The notes: generated by a model not told the origin, from the sequence alone. Positions 43,311 through 53,160 are shown, numbered from the stretch's first letter. The stretch: 64,000 nucleotides of DNA from Bacteroidaceae bacterium (GCA_017525235.1 JAFXTC010000053.1:1-64000), one strand, 5' to 3'. Program-made: numbers and translations.

Positions 43311-44242
43311 GTTACACGTTTTTGGTCACCAATGATGTCTTGAACTTCACGTACCAGTTGCCAGTCGATGGGTTCGCTGATGTATTGTAGGTTGCGGCGT
43401 ACATTGTCAGGGTTGGCCGATGAGAATAGTGTGGAGGGCACACGGGGATTGCTCACCGAGAATTGCATAGCCAGTTTCTCTATGGGATAACCTTTAGCAG
43501 CGCAGTGTTCCGCTGCACGATGGCAAGCCTCAACCAAAGGTTTGGGGGCAGGGTGCCAGTCGGGCACGCCACGCATGGAAAGCAATCCCATGCTGAGTGG
43601 TGAGGCATTAATTAGTCCTATGCCGTGACTTTCAAAATAATCAAGATTATCAGCCAATGCATCATCATTCAGGCAATAGTGGCAGAAGTTCAATACGGTC
43701 TCTACGGTACCTGCGGGACTGTGGTCGATAACCCAGCGCAAGTTAGGAATTTGCAGGTCCGTAATGCCTACATGGCTCACGAGGCCTTTTTCTTTCAGTT
43801 CTACAAGGGCGGGTAATGTCTCATCTACTACCAGTTGCAGGCCGCCAGGTAGTGATGCCTGAAATTCTATGTCGTGAACGTGAATCAAATCGATGTGCTC
43901 CACACCTAATCGGTCCATACTTTCATAGACACTTTCTTGGGCTCGTTTGCCACTGTAATCCCATGTGTTCACACCATCCTTGCCATAGCGACCCACCTTA
44001 GTGGAAAGGATGTATTTCTCGCGAGGCAATTGCCTGAGAGCCTTGCCCAGCACCGTCTCAGCCTTATAGTGGCCGTAGTAGGGCGATACATCTATCAGGT
44101 TCATGCCCCCTTCGAGGGCTACGCCAACGGTCTCAATAGCCCGTCCTTCGTCTATTGTATGAAAGACCCCGCCCAACGACGAGGCACCAAAGCTCAATGC
44201 AGAAACCTGCAAGCCTGTTTTTCCTAGTTTTCGGCATTCCAT
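43295..44242 (-). CDS. Aldo/keto reductase, probable L-galactose dehydrogenase
   Basis: 315 residues, TIM-barrel AKR. Start RKLGKTGLQVSALSFGASSL, LIDVSPYYGHYKAE with the catalytic Tyr/Asp region, ILSTKVGRYG with the Lys, and DLIHVHDIE with the His. Plant and bacterial L-galactose dehydrogenases have this form and turn L-galactose to L-galactonolactone. First gene of the operon; a minus-strand TAACTTTG lies 27 bp upstream. L-fucose is an alternative substrate. Confidence 0.82.
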   Translation of the reverse strand: MECRKLGKTGLQVSALSFGASSLGGVFHTIDEGRAIETVGVALEGGMNLIDVSPYYGHYKAETVLGKALRQLPREKYILSTKVGRYGKDGVNTWDYSGKRAQESVYESMDRLGVEHIDLIHVHDIEFQASLPGGLQLVVDETLPALVELKEKGLVSHVGITDLQIPNLRWVIDHSPAGTVETVLNFCHYCLNDDALADNLDYFESHGIGLINASPLSMGLLSMRGVPDWHPAPKPLVEACHRAAEHCAAKGYPIEKLAMQFSVSNPRVPSTLFSSANPDNVRRNLQYISEPIDWQLVREVQDIIGDQKRVTWKNS

Positions 44243-44268
44243 TGGTTAAATGTTGTTAGTTTTGTGTG

Positions 44269-44276
44269 CAAAGTTA
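44269..44276 (-). promoter_or_regulatory. -7 box of the L-galactose operon
   Basis: Minus-strand TAACTTTG 27 bp upstream of the aldo/keto reductase start; divergent from the suf promoter. The six genes that follow have short gaps or overlaps, consistent with one transcript. Confidence 0.6.
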
Positions 44277-44402
44277 ATACTATTTTATCAAACGCCAAGC
44301 GGAGAGTGAGAAAAAAACAAATGTTTGTGTACGTCGAAAGATGTTTTTCTTGTTTAAACAGAAAAAAATGGTGTTTATCAAAGATAAACCAAATAAAAAT
44401 CG

Positions 44403-44410
44403 TACCTTTG
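44403..44410 (+). promoter_or_regulatory. -7 box of the suf operon
   Basis: TACCTTTG 21 bp before the sufB ATG. The -33 element is unclear. Divergent from the L-galactose promoter across about 130 bp of AT-rich sequence. Confidence 0.6.
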
Positions 44411-44430
44411 CAAGCCAAATAAATAGGTGA

Positions 44431-45879
44431 ATGGAAGAAAAGAATGGGTTTGTACGTGAGGTGGCGGAGAAGAAGTACCAGTATGGCTTTACTACCGATG
44501 TACAGACCGAGGTGATAGATAAAGGTCTCTCGGAGGATGTGGTGCGCTTAATCTCTGAGAAAAAGGGGGAACCTGACTGGCTGTTGGAGTTCCGACTGAA
44601 GGCGTTCCGCCATTGGCTGACAATGGAACAGCCTACGTGGGGACACCTGAACATGCCGGAGATTGACTATCAGGATATCAGCTACTATGCCGACCCCACA
44701 AAGAAATCCCCACTCGGTGGGAAAGAGGGAGGGCTTGACCCCGAATTGATGAAGACCTTCGACAAGTTAGGCATCCCCTTGGAGGAACGTATGGCACTGG
44801 CAGGTACAGCCGTGGATGCTGTAATGGACTCGGTGAGCGTGAAGACAACCTTCCGCGAGAAACTGAAGGAGAAGGGCATTATCTTCTGCTCCATCAGCGA
44901 GGCCGTGAAGGAACACCCTGAACTAGTGCGTGAATACTTGGGCAGTGTTGTACCTTACAAGGATAATTTCTTTGCTGCGCTGAATTCGGCTGTCTTTTCG
45001 GACGGAAGTTTTGTGTATATTCCCAAGGGCGTCCGTTGCCCTATGGAGCTGAGCACCTACTTCCGTATAAACGCTAGAGGAACGGGACAATTTGAGCGCA
45101 CCCTTATTGTCTGCGACGATGATGCCTATGTAAGCTATCTGGAAGGATGTACGGCTCCGATGCGCGATGAGAACCAATTGCACGCGGCCATCGTGGAGAT
45201 TGTGGTAAAGGAGAACGCCGAGGTGAAATACAGCACCGTTCAGAACTGGTACCCCGGTGATGCCGAGGGTAAGGGTGGCGTGCTGAATCTAGTTACCAAA
45301 CGCGGTCATCTGAGGGGGCGGAACAGCCGACTCTCGTGGACGCAGGTGGAAACAGGTAGCGCCATTACTTGGAAATATCCTAGTTGTGTGCTGAGCGGCG
45401 AAGGCTCTCAGGCTGAGTTCTACAGCGTGGCCGTGACCAACAACTATCAGCAGGCCGACACGGGAACCAAGATGATTCACATCGGCAAGGACACCAAGAG
45501 CACTATCATCAGCAAGGGCATCAGCGCCGGAAGGAGTCAGAATGCCTACCGAGGACTGGTGAAGGTGGCCAGTACGGCTGATAATGCACGTAACTACAGT
45601 AGTTGCGACTCGTTGTTGTTGGGTAGCAAATGTGGCGCTCATACCTTCCCTTATATGGATGTGCACAACAGTACGGCTGTAGTGGAGCACGAAGCTACGA
45701 CCAGCAAGATATCAGAAGACCAGCTTTTCTACTGCAACCAGCGCGGCATCAATACCGAGGAGGCTGTGAGTCTGATAGTAAACGGATATGCTAAAGAGGT
45801 TATAAATAAACTTCCTATGGAGTTCGCCGTAGAAGCACAGAAATTGCTGGGCGTAAGTCTGGAAGGAAGCGTGGGGTGA
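44431..45879 (+). CDS. sufB: Fe-S cluster assembly scaffold SufB
   Basis: 482 residues. N-terminal helical part and a right-handed beta-helix core ([58 protein letters not shown], the last typical of SufB/SufD). It forms the SufBC2D scaffold where new clusters assemble. A small stretch [13 protein letters not shown] (about residues 92-104) is encoded by a GC-rich hairpin, which looks like an in-frame insertion. It heads the suf operon; the stop codon's last base begins a heptamer array leading to sufC. Confidence 0.97.
   Translation: MEEKNGFVREVAEKKYQYGFTTDVQTEVIDKGLSEDVVRLISEKKGEPDWLLEFRLKAFRHWLTMEQPTWGHLNMPEIDYQDISYYADPTKKSPLGGKEGGLDPELMKTFDKLGIPLEERMALAGTAVDAVMDSVSVKTTFREKLKEKGIIFCSISEAVKEHPELVREYLGSVVPYKDNFFAALNSAVFSDGSFVYIPKGVRCPMELSTYFRINARGTGQFERTLIVCDDDAYVSYLEGCTAPMRDENQLHAAIVEIVVKENAEVKYSTVQNWYPGDAEGKGGVLNLVTKRGHLRGRNSRLSWTQVETGSAITWKYPSCVLSGEGSQAEFYSVAVTNNYQQADTGTKMIHIGKDTKSTIISKGISAGRSQNAYRGLVKVASTADNARNYSSCDSLLLGSKCGAHTFPYMDVHNSTAVVEHEATTSKISEDQLFYCNQRGINTEEAVSLIVNGYAKEVINKLPMEFAVEAQKLLGVSLEGSVG
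44706..44735. repeat. GC-rich hairpin element in sufB
   Basis: CCCAC TCG GTGGG (44709-44721) followed by AAAGAGGGAGGGCTT. Related by eye to the arms in uxaA (GCCCTCCCTTTCC). It codes for SPLGGKEGG. Confidence 0.7.
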
Positions 45880-45920
45880 TTGAAAATTGAAAATTGAGAA
45901 TTGAAAATTGAGAATTCATG
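45879..45920. repeat. Heptamer array linking sufB stop to sufC start
   Basis: ATTGAAA, ATTGAAA, ATTGAGA, ATTGAAA, ATTGAGA, ATTCATG: six 7-bp units, 42 bp, from the last base of the sufB stop codon to the ATG of sufC. Confidence 0.95.
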
Positions 45921-46670
45921 CTTCAGATAAATAATTTGCATGCCAAGATAAATGGCAAGGAGATTCTGAAAGGTATTAACCTGACCGTGAAAGACGGGGA
46001 GGTGCATGCCATTATGGGACTGAACGGTGCAGGTAAGAGTACACTGAGCAATGTAATCGTTGGGCATCCTGCCTATGAGGTTACAGAAGGCGAGATTATC
46101 TTCAATGACAAGGACTTGCTGAAGATGTCGCCCGAGGAACGTGCTCACGAGGGTATTTTCCTGAGTTTCCAACAGCCTGTTGAGATTCCTGGCGTGAGCA
46201 TGGTCAACTTTATGCGTGCTGCCTTGAATGCCAAGCGTCAGCATCAGGGACTGGAGCCGCTGAGTGCAGGCGACTTCTTGAAGCTGATGCGTGAGAAGCG
46301 TAAGATTGTGGAGTTGGACAGTCGTTTGACCAGCAGAAGCGTAAACGAAGGTTTCTCGGGTGGAGAAAAGAAACGCAACGAGATATTCCAGATGGCTATG
46401 CTGGAGCCAACCTTCAGCATTCTGGATGAAACGGACAGCGGACTGGATGTGGATGCATTACGCATTGTGGCAGAAGGCTTTAATAAACTTCGTACCCCAC
46501 AGACCAGCGCCTTGGTTATTACCCATTATCAGCGCTTGTTGGATTACCTGAAGCCTGACATTATACATGTACTCATCGGTGGCATGATAGTCAAGACGGC
46601 AGGACCAGAGTTAGCTCTGGAGATTGAAAACCGCGGCTTTGACTGGATAAAAGAAGAAGTTGGTCTGTAA
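45918..46670 (+). CDS. sufC: Fe-S cluster assembly ATPase SufC
   Basis: 250 residues. ABC ATPase: Walker A GLNGAGKST, Q-loop FLSFQQPVEIPG, signature FSGGEKKRNEIFQM, Walker B FSILDETDSGLD and H-loop TH. It drives conformational change of the SufBD scaffold. The start is right at the end of the heptamer array; sufD begins 3 bp after its stop. Confidence 0.98.
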   Translation: MLQINNLHAKINGKEILKGINLTVKDGEVHAIMGLNGAGKSTLSNVIVGHPAYEVTEGEIIFNDKDLLKMSPEERAHEGIFLSFQQPVEIPGVSMVNFMRAALNAKRQHQGLEPLSAGDFLKLMREKRKIVELDSRLTSRSVNEGFSGGEKKRNEIFQMAMLEPTFSILDETDSGLDVDALRIVAEGFNKLRTPQTSALVITHYQRLLDYLKPDIIHVLIGGMIVKTAGPELALEIENRGFDWIKEEVGL

Positions 46671-46673
46671 ACT

Positions 46674-47894
46674 ATGGCAGAGGATACAAGACAATATACT
46701 GATTTCTACGCTCAGGCAAACAAACTTATTTGTGAGCGCTCTTGCGAGGTGATGAACGCCTCGCGTGCTGAAGCGTTGCAGACATTTTCTGCCCTTGGGT
46801 TCCCCACAAAGAAGGTAGAGCGCTATAAATATACCGATGTGGCCGCAGACTTAGCACCCAACTACGGAATTGCTCTCACGCCCTTGCAGATGACGGGTCT
46901 GCCATACTGCCATCGTATCAATGAAGCGCCCTTAGATGTTACTCTTTATTATAACAGATTGGCGGACAAGCAGGATGCTGTGGTGGCGCTGAACACTATG
47001 CTTAGTGTAGATGCGCTGGTGATTTATGTGCCCCGTAACACTAAGGTTCAGCACCCCATTCAGATAAGCAATGTGCTGAAGGGCGAGCAGGACACGATGG
47101 TAAACCGTCGTATTCTCATTGTTTTGGAACAATGTGCTGAAGCCGACATCGTGATAACTGACAAGGCCGTGGACCAGTCGCATTTCCTGACAAACCAGGT
47201 GATAGAGGTTTTTGCAGGCGACGGCAGTCGTCTTCATTTGTATGAGGTTGAGGAAACACACTTGCTCTGTACCCGCTACTCGAGTGTTTTTGTACAGCAG
47301 GGTAGGGACAGTCAGGTACACCACACTAGTTTCACGCTCTTTAACGGACACACTCGAAACCGCATGGATGTCAGCTTGCAAGGCGAAGGCTCCGAAGTAA
47401 TCCTAAACGGTTGTGTTATAGCCGACAAGACGCAGCGTGTAGACAACAACACGCTGATTGACCATCAGGTGGGCAAGTGCCAGAGCAACGAGTTGTACAA
47501 ATATGTGTTGGACGACAGCGCCGTAGGTGCTTTTGCCGGTAGGATCTTGGTGCGCGAAGGTGCTCAGAAGACCATCAGCAACGAAACAAATGCCAACCTG
47601 TGTGCCACCTCGTCGGCCCGAATGTACACCCAGCCTATGCTGGAGATTTATGCCGATGATGTGAAATGCAGTCATGGCAGTACGGTGGGTCAGATTAGCG
47701 ATGATGCTCTCTTCTATATGCGTCAGCGTGGTATTCCCGAGCAGGAGGCAAGGCTGTTGCTGAAGTCGGCCTTCATAACTGAAGTGATAGAAACCATCCC
47801 CTTTGAGGCCTTGCGCGACAGACTCCACTTCTTGGTGGACAAGCGTCTGAGGGGTGAATTAAGTAAATGTGAAGGATGTAAGCTATGCAAGTAA
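46674..47894 (+). CDS. sufD: Fe-S cluster assembly protein SufD
   Basis: 406 residues. Beta-helix core of the SufB/D family: VEETHLLCTRYSSVFVQQGR, NGCVIADKTQRVDNNTLIDH, VKCSHGSTVGQISDDALFYM. It partners SufB and SufC. C-terminal KCEGCKLCK contains three Cys near the end, which is unusual but of unknown meaning. It overlaps the sufS start by 10 nt. Confidence 0.95.
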   Translation: MAEDTRQYTDFYAQANKLICERSCEVMNASRAEALQTFSALGFPTKKVERYKYTDVAADLAPNYGIALTPLQMTGLPYCHRINEAPLDVTLYYNRLADKQDAVVALNTMLSVDALVIYVPRNTKVQHPIQISNVLKGEQDTMVNRRILIVLEQCAEADIVITDKAVDQSHFLTNQVIEVFAGDGSRLHLYEVEETHLLCTRYSSVFVQQGRDSQVHHTSFTLFNGHTRNRMDVSLQGEGSEVILNGCVIADKTQRVDNNTLIDHQVGKCQSNELYKYVLDDSAVGAFAGRILVREGAQKTISNETNANLCATSSARMYTQPMLEIYADDVKCSHGSTVGQISDDALFYMRQRGIPEQEARLLLKSAFITEVIETIPFEALRDRLHFLVDKRLRGELSKCEGCKLCK

Positions 47895-49141
47895 ATGGAC
47901 CCACCCCCATCCCCTCCCCCTATGGAGGGGAGAATTGGAGAGAAGACTTTCCAATTCTTGGGAAAATCATATACAAGAAGTACCCGTTGGTCTATTTGGA
48001 TAATGCGGCTACTACGCAGAAGCCCCGACAGGTGGTGGAGGCCATGACAGAGGAATATTATAATGTGAATGCCAACGTGCACAGGGGTGTTCACTTCCTC
48101 TCTCAACAGGCCACCGAGTTGCATGAAGGCAGTCGTGAGACAGTAAGGAAATTCTTGAACGCACGGAGTACCAGCGAGATTGTCTTTACACGTGGCACGA
48201 CAGAGAGCATCAATCTGGTAGCACAGTGCTTCTCGGATGCTTTCATGAAAGAAGGTGACGAGGTAATCGTCAGCGAGATGGAGCACCATTCCAACATCGT
48301 ATCATGGCAGTTGCAACAGCAGAGTAAAGGAATTAAGTTACGTGTGATTCCTATTACAGATGACGGACGGCTTTGTCTTAATGAATATGAGGGGATCTTC
48401 AATGACCGTACCCGTATCGTTAGTGTGACGCATGTCAGCAATGTGCTGGGTACCATCAATCCTGTGAAGGAGATCATCCGCATAGCCCATGAACACGGGG
48501 TTCCTGTACTGATAGATGGTGCGCAGAGCACACCCCACATGAAGGTGGATGTGCAGAAGTTGGATTGTGACTTCTTTGCTTTCAGCGGTCATAAGATATA
48601 TGGTCCTACGGGTATTGGCGTGCTTTACGGCAAGGAGGAATGGTTAGAGAAGCTGCCTCCGTACATGGGTGGCGGCGAGATGATAAAGAATGTCAGCTTT
48701 GAGCGGACGACCTTCAATGAATTGCCCTTTAAGTTTGAGGCAGGAACGCCCGACTATGTGGCCAGCACAGGTTTGGCACGTGCCTTGGATTATGTAAACA
48801 CAATAGGCCTTGATGCCATTGAGGCTCATGAGCGTGACCTAACCGCTTACGCCATGCAGCAGATGAACGAAATAGAGGGTATGAAGATATACGGTCCTGT
48901 AGACGTGAATATTCACGATGCTGTAATCAGTTTTCAGGTGGGTAATATCCACCATTTGGATATGGGCACACTGTTGGACCGCTTGGGCATTGCTGTCCGC
49001 ACAGGTCATCATTGTGCTGAACCTTTGATGCACAGATTAGGAATAGAAGGTACTTGCCGCGCCAGCTTTGCCTTATACAACACTCGTGAAGAGGTGGATG
49101 CTTTGGTGGCTGGCATACAGAGAATTAAAGAAATGTTCTAA
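47885..49141 (+). CDS. sufS: Cysteine desulfurase SufS
   Basis: 418 residues, fold-type I PLP enzyme. [57 protein letters not shown] with the PLP-Lys and [15 protein letters not shown] with the catalytic Cys. It releases sulfur from cysteine for cluster assembly. The N-terminus [20 protein letters not shown] is encoded by a GC-rich REP-like hairpin (47899-47936), so the start region has been replaced or extended by a repeat. It overlaps sufD by 10 nt. Confidence 0.96.
   Translation: MQVNGPTPIPSPYGGENWREDFPILGKIIYKKYPLVYLDNAATTQKPRQVVEAMTEEYYNVNANVHRGVHFLSQQATELHEGSRETVRKFLNARSTSEIVFTRGTTESINLVAQCFSDAFMKEGDEVIVSEMEHHSNIVSWQLQQQSKGIKLRVIPITDDGRLCLNEYEGIFNDRTRIVSVTHVSNVLGTINPVKEIIRIAHEHGVPVLIDGAQSTPHMKVDVQKLDCDFFAFSGHKIYGPTGIGVLYGKEEWLEKLPPYMGGGEMIKNVSFERTTFNELPFKFEAGTPDYVASTGLARALDYVNTIGLDAIEAHERDLTAYAMQQMNEIEGMKIYGPVDVNIHDAVISFQVGNIHHLDMGTLLDRLGIAVRTGHHCAEPLMHRLGIEGTCRASFALYNTREEVDALVAGIQRIKEMF
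47899..47936. repeat. GC-rich REP-like hairpin at the sufS N-terminus
   Basis: CCCCTCC (47911-47917), loop CCCTAT, GGAGGGG (47924-47930), preceded by CCCACCCCCAT and followed by AGAATTGG. Near-match to the uxaB copy at 39866-39899. Confidence 0.87.
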
Positions 49142-49146
49142 AAGCT

Positions 49147-49758
49147 ATGTTACTCCCGTTCTATAAAGAAGGTGTTGCTGAGGCAGGTTGTGATGAGGCT
49201 GGAAGAGGCTGTTTGGCCGGTCCGGTCTTTGCTGCTGCAGTGGTACTGCCACCCGATTTTAAGAACGAGATGCTGAACGATTCTAAACAACTGACGGAGA
49301 AGAAACGTTATCAGTTGCGTGAGGTAATAGAGCGCGAGGCGCTGGCCTGGGCTGTGGGCGTCGTGGATAATAAGGAGATAGATCAAATCAACATCCTTAA
49401 TGCCAGTATCCTAGCTATGCACAGAGCTTTGGACCAACTGACAGTAAGACCGGAGAATATCATTGTGGATGGCAACCGATGGAAACCGTATAGGGATGTT
49501 CCTGCCACTACCATTGTGAAGGGCGACGGCAAATTTCTCTCGATTGCAGCAGCCAGCATCTTGGCTAAGACATACAGGGACGACTTCATGCTGCGTATCC
49601 ACGAGGAGTTCCCTCAGTATCATTGGAATAAGAACAAAGGCTATCCGGCAAAGGTACACCGAGAGGCGATACGCCAGTTCGGCACAACGCCTTACCACAG
49701 AATGAGTTTCAATTTATTAGGAAACACACAGCAGTTGGAATTCGATTTTGGGTTATAG
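49147..49758 (+). CDS. rnhB: Ribonuclease HII
   Basis: 203 residues. [19 protein letters not shown] has the first catalytic Asp-Glu pair; further acid residues in IIVDGNRW and ILAKTYRDD. It cleaves RNA in RNA-DNA hybrids and single ribonucleotides. It follows sufS by 5 bp, so it is probably in the same transcript, though the functions are unrelated. Confidence 0.96.
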   Translation: MLLPFYKEGVAEAGCDEAGRGCLAGPVFAAAVVLPPDFKNEMLNDSKQLTEKKRYQLREVIEREALAWAVGVVDNKEIDQINILNASILAMHRALDQLTVRPENIIVDGNRWKPYRDVPATTIVKGDGKFLSIAAASILAKTYRDDFMLRIHEEFPQYHWNKNKGYPAKVHREAIRQFGTTPYHRMSFNLLGNTQQLEFDFGL

Positions 49759-49794
49759 GTATTATGTAAGAAAAACAACTTAAATCAAAATATT

Positions 49795-52700
49795 ATGCGG
49801 AAAGACAACATTAATGGAATCTTAAAACTGCTGTTTGCAGCTATTGTTTGTCTTGTCTCGACCAGTGTTTGGGCGAAGACGGAGATTAACGTTGAAACGG
49901 CTGGCACGCTCTCCTCGCTGCTGACGTCGACTGATAAGGAACTGAAGGTGACAGGTGTTATCAACGGCACTGACATCAAGTACATTCGCTCGTTGGTAAC
50001 AGCGGGCAAGGTGACAAGCCTTGATTGGTCGGAAGTTCGCATTGTAGCTGGAGGAGAAGCTTACAACGAAAGCTACACCACGGCAGACGATGTAATTGGC
50101 GAGAAGATGTTCTATCAGTGCTCGAAACTTGTAGCAATGGTGTTGCCTAACACAATAACATCTATTCAGAAGAATGCCTTTGCAAGCACAGGAATCAAGA
50201 CAATTGATATCCCTAACAGCGTCAGGTCGGTAGGTGAGGATGCCTTCGCCTATTGCAATTCGCTGGCAACGGTCGTTATTGGCAAGAAGGTAAACCAGTT
50301 GAGCAAGGGCGTGTTCTACGGCTCTGCCGTGACGAAAGCATACGTGAAGCCGATGACACCGCCCGCCATTTCTTCGTATCTGTTTGGTGGAAAGGTTACC
50401 ATGTACGTCTATAAGGATGCTTTGGCCGACTATAAGGCATCAACGGCTTGGAAGGAATACTATAGCACCATCAGCGGCACGCTGGATAACTACTACCCGA
50501 GGGAGCCGGAGGAGGACGATATTGTTAACGAGTTGTGCGGTAGTTTCTTCGAGGATGCTGCCTGCACACAGCTCAAGTCTGAATATCAGGCCATGAGTGA
50601 TGAAGAGCTGTCAGCTGCTTTTACCACAGCCAATATGCCAGAGTATATGCTGGGCATTGCCCTCAAAGTTAAGAATAACACTTGGAAAGCCTATGAGCAG
50701 GAATTCCGCATTCATTCGTACAAGGCATATAGTGATGCCAATTATTGGAATGATAAGTTGTGGGCTCGTTGCGCTTCTTATATGGGCAACCCAACAGGTA
50801 TCTATGTACAGTCATATATAGACAAACTATATGTCTTCGTTGACGATGATGTGCCTTCTGATGCAACTTTGTATATTGCAGGTATCGGTATTGATAAGAT
50901 GTTTACTACAGGTCAAGTTGGCCAGAAACTAAAGAAAGGACTCAACATCGTTGATGGTGATGCAGACAGGTTGTACTACATCCTCTATACTGCCGATACA
51001 AAGGCAATGACAAAGAGAGTCAGCGAGTGGCCAGAGATAAAGATACACATAGAAGGTGGTAAGGTGGATGGTTACTTTGACGCTTCCCGCCATACCGATG
51101 CCGACTACAAGAAGCTTCTGAATGCTGCTGCCAACTCCACCTTTGTCTGCAAAGGCAAGCATTCCGTGATGAACATCAGGACATCAGTTCTCAAGCAAAC
51201 ATACCCGAGCAAGATAGCCAAGGCCATAGAAGCTTTGGACAGCCTTTCGGTATGGGAAAAGGATCTCCTCGGTATTACTGAGTCGGTGGCTAACGGTGAA
51301 AAAGCAGGTGCGCCATACTATATTACCGGAGGCGATGCCTTCTATCCTGGTTACTTTAACAATCCTACATACGTAGATAACGACTCGCCCGGTTCTGTCG
51401 CTCACTCCACAGAGTATGGTATTCATATTTCCCTTGATGCTTCCAAAACCTTCTTGAACCCTTATGTCTCGAATTACGATGAGAGTGGTACAGCACATGA
51501 GTTCGGTCACCAGCTTCAGTCCCCCATCATGTTGGAAGGGACGACGGAGGGAAGCAACGACCTCTTCTCTTGCTATTGCCGCTTCTTCATGGGGCATCGT
51601 ACGTCTATGGCAGAACCTCTGAGCGCTATGATGAGAAGATATGCTGAAGGTGAACCGTTCTATTGGAGAGGTCCCAACCATGGCTACATTCGTATGTTCT
51701 ATTCCCTTTACCTCTATTACCATCAGGCACAGAAGAACACCTCGTTCTATCCCGAGCTTTTCAAGGCTTTGCGTAAGGACAAGATAGTCCCCTATAGCTC
51801 AAATACCAATAACTCAGGCCTGAAATTCGTACGCAAGGTATGCGAGATTGCGCAGGAAGACCTTACCGACTTTTTTACCGTCTATGGCTTCTTTGAGCCG
51901 ACAAATAACCGCTACCTTGAATGTTATGGCGACCATTATGTCACCAATAGGAAGACTGACATCAATAGCACCAAGAATAAGATTGCCCAGTATGAAAAGA
52001 AGAACCGCGAGATTATCTTCATTGAGGACCGTGTGGAGCATGTTCCCACTACAGACTTCGTCCCAGGGGACGGAGATTACCGAATAGGTGAGGCTATCGG
52101 TCAGTTCGGTGATGTGGGGCAGTTCACCAGCTATCTGCCTGGAGCATGTGAACCATCGGAATATATCTGTCTGCAGTCAGACTCGTTATATGCAATGGTC
52201 GGCAAAGGAGGCGTAGGTTTCTTGATGCTCGATGATGAGGGTAACATCAAATATGCTTCCAACAGCAGGAGTGTATGTATTCCGAAAAGTGTGGGTCGCG
52301 ATTTCACCATATGGTCATGCGATGCTGACGGCACTCTCCATCCCGTAGAGAAGATGGCGGGCGGCACAGAGCGCGTCATGCTTGCAACTGCGGGTACGCT
52401 TCAGACAGAACTTCAGAACGAAAATGTCATTAAGCTTGTCCTTTCGGGCAAGATAAACGGTAGGGATGTCAAATACCTGCGTCAGCTCATCAACGAGAAC
52501 AACCTCCAGAGCATTGACCTCACGGAAGCCAGGGTAACGTCGGGTGGCGGATATTATTACAATAACTACGGCACAGCTTCTAACAATCTGGGCGACTACT
52601 GTTTCCACGGTTTCACAAAGTTGGCAGGCATTAAGTTGCCGCAGACCATTACCAAAATAGGCAGCAATGCTTTCTCGAAGAGTGGTCTTTGCACGATAGA

Positions 52701-53121
52701 GATACCCGACAAGGTAACGAGCATAGGCGATGATGCCTTCGCTTATTGTAGCAATCTGAACACTGTGATGATTGGCAAGGGCGCAAAGACGCTGTCGAAG
52801 GGTGCATTCTACGACTCTAAAATAAAGGATGTTTATGTCAAGACGCTCACGCCCCCCAGTACCAATGGTTACTTGTTTAACAGTAATCCTACAATCCATG
52901 TCTATGCCAGTGCCCTCTCTAAGTACCAAGCATCTGATTGGAAGAATTACGGCACAATCGTCGGTGACCTTGATGAGTGGGAGGAAGCTACAGGCATTGA
53001 AAGCTTCACCCCAACCCTCTCCAAGGGCGAGGGAGTTATATATAATATTGCAGGCCAGCGGATTAGTAAGCCGGGAAAAGGCTTGTATATTGTGGGTGGT
53101 AAAAAGGTAGTGTTGAAATAA
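49795..53121 (+). CDS. Secreted M60-like metallopeptidase flanked by two BspA-type LRR modules
   Basis: 1108 residues, signal peptide near SVWAK. Order: N-terminal BspA-type leucine-rich repeats (about 40-220: SLDWSEVRIVAGG, MVLPNTITSIQKNAFAST); an M60-like domain (about 240-860) with zinc motif HEFGH (His568-His572) and downstream EGTTEGSNDL; a second, similar LRR module (about 865-1060: SIDLTEARVTSGGG, IKLPQTITKIGSNAFSKS). The tail YNIAGQRISKPGKGLYIVGG is Prevotella-type. M60 domains are known to act on mucin-type O-glycoproteins. TPTLSKGEGVI before the tail is repeat-encoded. Cell surface or secreted location is inferred. Confidence 0.9.
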   Translation: MRKDNINGILKLLFAAIVCLVSTSVWAKTEINVETAGTLSSLLTSTDKELKVTGVINGTDIKYIRSLVTAGKVTSLDWSEVRIVAGGEAYNESYTTADDVIGEKMFYQCSKLVAMVLPNTITSIQKNAFASTGIKTIDIPNSVRSVGEDAFAYCNSLATVVIGKKVNQLSKGVFYGSAVTKAYVKPMTPPAISSYLFGGKVTMYVYKDALADYKASTAWKEYYSTISGTLDNYYPREPEEDDIVNELCGSFFEDAACTQLKSEYQAMSDEELSAAFTTANMPEYMLGIALKVKNNTWKAYEQEFRIHSYKAYSDANYWNDKLWARCASYMGNPTGIYVQSYIDKLYVFVDDDVPSDATLYIAGIGIDKMFTTGQVGQKLKKGLNIVDGDADRLYYILYTADTKAMTKRVSEWPEIKIHIEGGKVDGYFDASRHTDADYKKLLNAAANSTFVCKGKHSVMNIRTSVLKQTYPSKIAKAIEALDSLSVWEKDLLGITESVANGEKAGAPYYITGGDAFYPGYFNNPTYVDNDSPGSVAHSTEYGIHISLDASKTFLNPYVSNYDESGTAHEFGHQLQSPIMLEGTTEGSNDLFSCYCRFFMGHRTSMAEPLSAMMRRYAEGEPFYWRGPNHGYIRMFYSLYLYYHQAQKNTSFYPELFKALRKDKIVPYSSNTNNSGLKFVRKVCEIAQEDLTDFFTVYGFFEPTNNRYLECYGDHYVTNRKTDINSTKNKIAQYEKKNREIIFIEDRVEHVPTTDFVPGDGDYRIGEAIGQFGDVGQFTSYLPGACEPSEYICLQSDSLYAMVGKGGVGFLMLDDEGNIKYASNSRSVCIPKSVGRDFTIWSCDADGTLHPVEKMAGGTERVMLATAGTLQTELQNENVIKLVLSGKINGRDVKYLRQLINENNLQSIDLTEARVTSGGGYYYNNYGTASNNLGDYCFHGFTKLAGIKLPQTITKIGSNAFSKSGLCTIEIPDKVTSIGDDAFAYCSNLNTVMIGKGAKTLSKGAFYDSKIKDVYVKTLTPPSTNGYLFNSNPTIHVYASALSKYQASDWKNYGTIVGDLDEWEEATGIESFTPTLSKGEGVIYNIAGQRISKPGKGLYIVGGKKVVLK
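53009..53037. repeat. GC-rich hairpin element near the 3' end of the M60 gene
   Basis: CCCTC (53015-53019) pairs with GAGGG (53029-53033), preceded by CACCCCAA. It encodes TPTLSKGEGV. Related in layout to the uxaB and sufS elements. Confidence 0.7.
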
Positions 53122-53160
53122 AAAGCTCTTGACAACTGAAAGTATCTCATTTTTTTGTTG

